Shown in pieces: positions 58,009 through 58,312 of a DNA stretch of 58,312 bases. This DNA comes from Streptomyces adelaidensis (GTDB taxonomy: Bacteria > Actinomycetota > Actinomycetes > Streptomycetales > Streptomycetaceae): assembly GCF_016598475.1 (NCBI RefSeq), contig NZ_JAEMUX010000055.1, forward strand, positions 1-58,312. Reading direction: 5' to 3'. The notes beneath the pieces were generated by a model. The model saw only the letters and a list, made by a program, of their open reading frames with translations. It ran no database searches and was not told the origin of the DNA. The position numbers and the translations under genes were made by a program. Every line of letters begins with the position of its first letter. Positions within the stretch are counted from its first letter, which is position 1.

Positions 58009-58236
58009 TCAGAACTGCACATTCCGCTCGCGCGTCCAGCGGTAGGACCAATCGATTTCGCTGGTGATGCCCTTGATGCTGTCGGGCGGCAGTACCCTCT
58101 TAGCCTCGCGAACTGCCGCTTCCACGGCTGCCTCGTAGGCCGCTCGGGCTCGCTGATAGTGAACGGTCGATCCCTCGGTCTGAAGATCGAAGTCGATAGT
58201 GATCGTCAGATGCTTCGGTGCAGGCTCTTTGGCCAC
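58009..58236 (-). CDS. Small hypothetical protein
   Basis: 75 residues: LTITIDFDLQTEGSTVHYQR, then ARAAYEAAVEAAVREAKRVL and SEIDWSYRWTRERNVQF. One beta strand, a long helix and a Trp/Arg-rich end. GTG 58236 has GAGGTGAGGGGG close upstream. The small size and lack of recognisable family fit an accessory or mobile-element gene. Confidence 0.65.
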   Translation of the reverse strand: MAKEPAPKHLTITIDFDLQTEGSTVHYQRARAAYEAAVEAAVREAKRVLPPDSIKGITSEIDWSYRWTRERNVQF

Positions 58237-58312
58237 TGGTCCCCCTCACCTCTGTTTCGAATGGTCAGTATCACCGGCACCCTGCCGCCCTTCTGCCGAA
58301 TAGAGTGAAAAC

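Overview
The window is high-GC actinobacterial DNA and almost certainly a Streptomyces chromosome. The signs are codon use with G/C at third positions, the futalosine pair mqnB-mqnD, a CebR-type operator, an XRE/DUF397 pair, many leaderless starts (a TANNNT box 6-7 nt before the start codon) and a family of GC-rich palindromes between genes. No rRNA, tRNA or CRISPR array was seen.

Layout. 0.2-1.8 kb: an XRE-DUF397 pair running into fragments of a methyltransferase and a carbohydrate deacetylase. 1.9-9.0 kb: accessory secreted proteins, including a small metzincin-type protease, and a sensor kinase/response regulator pair enclosed by a 655-bp direct repeat that carries the 5' part of a duplicated secreted-protein gene. 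9.3-10.9 kb: a GH5-CBM2 cellulase with a perfect CebR box. 11.0-13.8 kb: a drug-type ABC exporter and its divergent TetR regulator. 13.8-23.3 kb: housekeeping and stress genes (secreted beta-propeller-like protein, SGNH hydrolase, Uma2 protein, two MFS exporters, aldo/keto reductase, RNA ligase/phosphodiesterase, MarR, small proteins). 23.4-27.5 kb: a CtpE-like P-type ATPase and an NCS1 nucleobase permease. 27.6-29.5 kb: two paralogous secreted proteins. 29.7-43.8 kb: conserved core (sacsin/HSP90-like ATPase, DUF3027, MFS, DUF2771 lipoprotein, mqnB, mqnD, cold-shock protein, HAD hydrolase, XPB-associated helicase-like protein).

43.8-49.7 kb is a segment between the helicase-like gene and its usual partner XPB. 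It holds a secreted peptide, a fusion of a UPF0114/YqhA membrane domain to an IstB-like AAA+ ATPase, a PAS-GAF-PP2C-ATPase stress phosphatase, a DUF397 remnant, a truncated crystallin-like secreted protein and the N-terminal stub of a large serine recombinase lying 27 bp upstream of XPB. 49.7-54.8 kb: XPB helicase, a small protein, a HelD-type RNA polymerase recycling ATPase and a DHFR-like reductase. From 55 kb to the end is a decayed integrated element: a frameshifted gene, a second broken serine recombinase, DUF6221 and other small accessory genes, an IS256-family fragment and a HAD protein.

The least ordinary features are the YqhA-IstB fusion, the recombinase scar at the start of XPB, the kinase/regulator pair that homologous recombination could excise, and the dispersed palindrome family.
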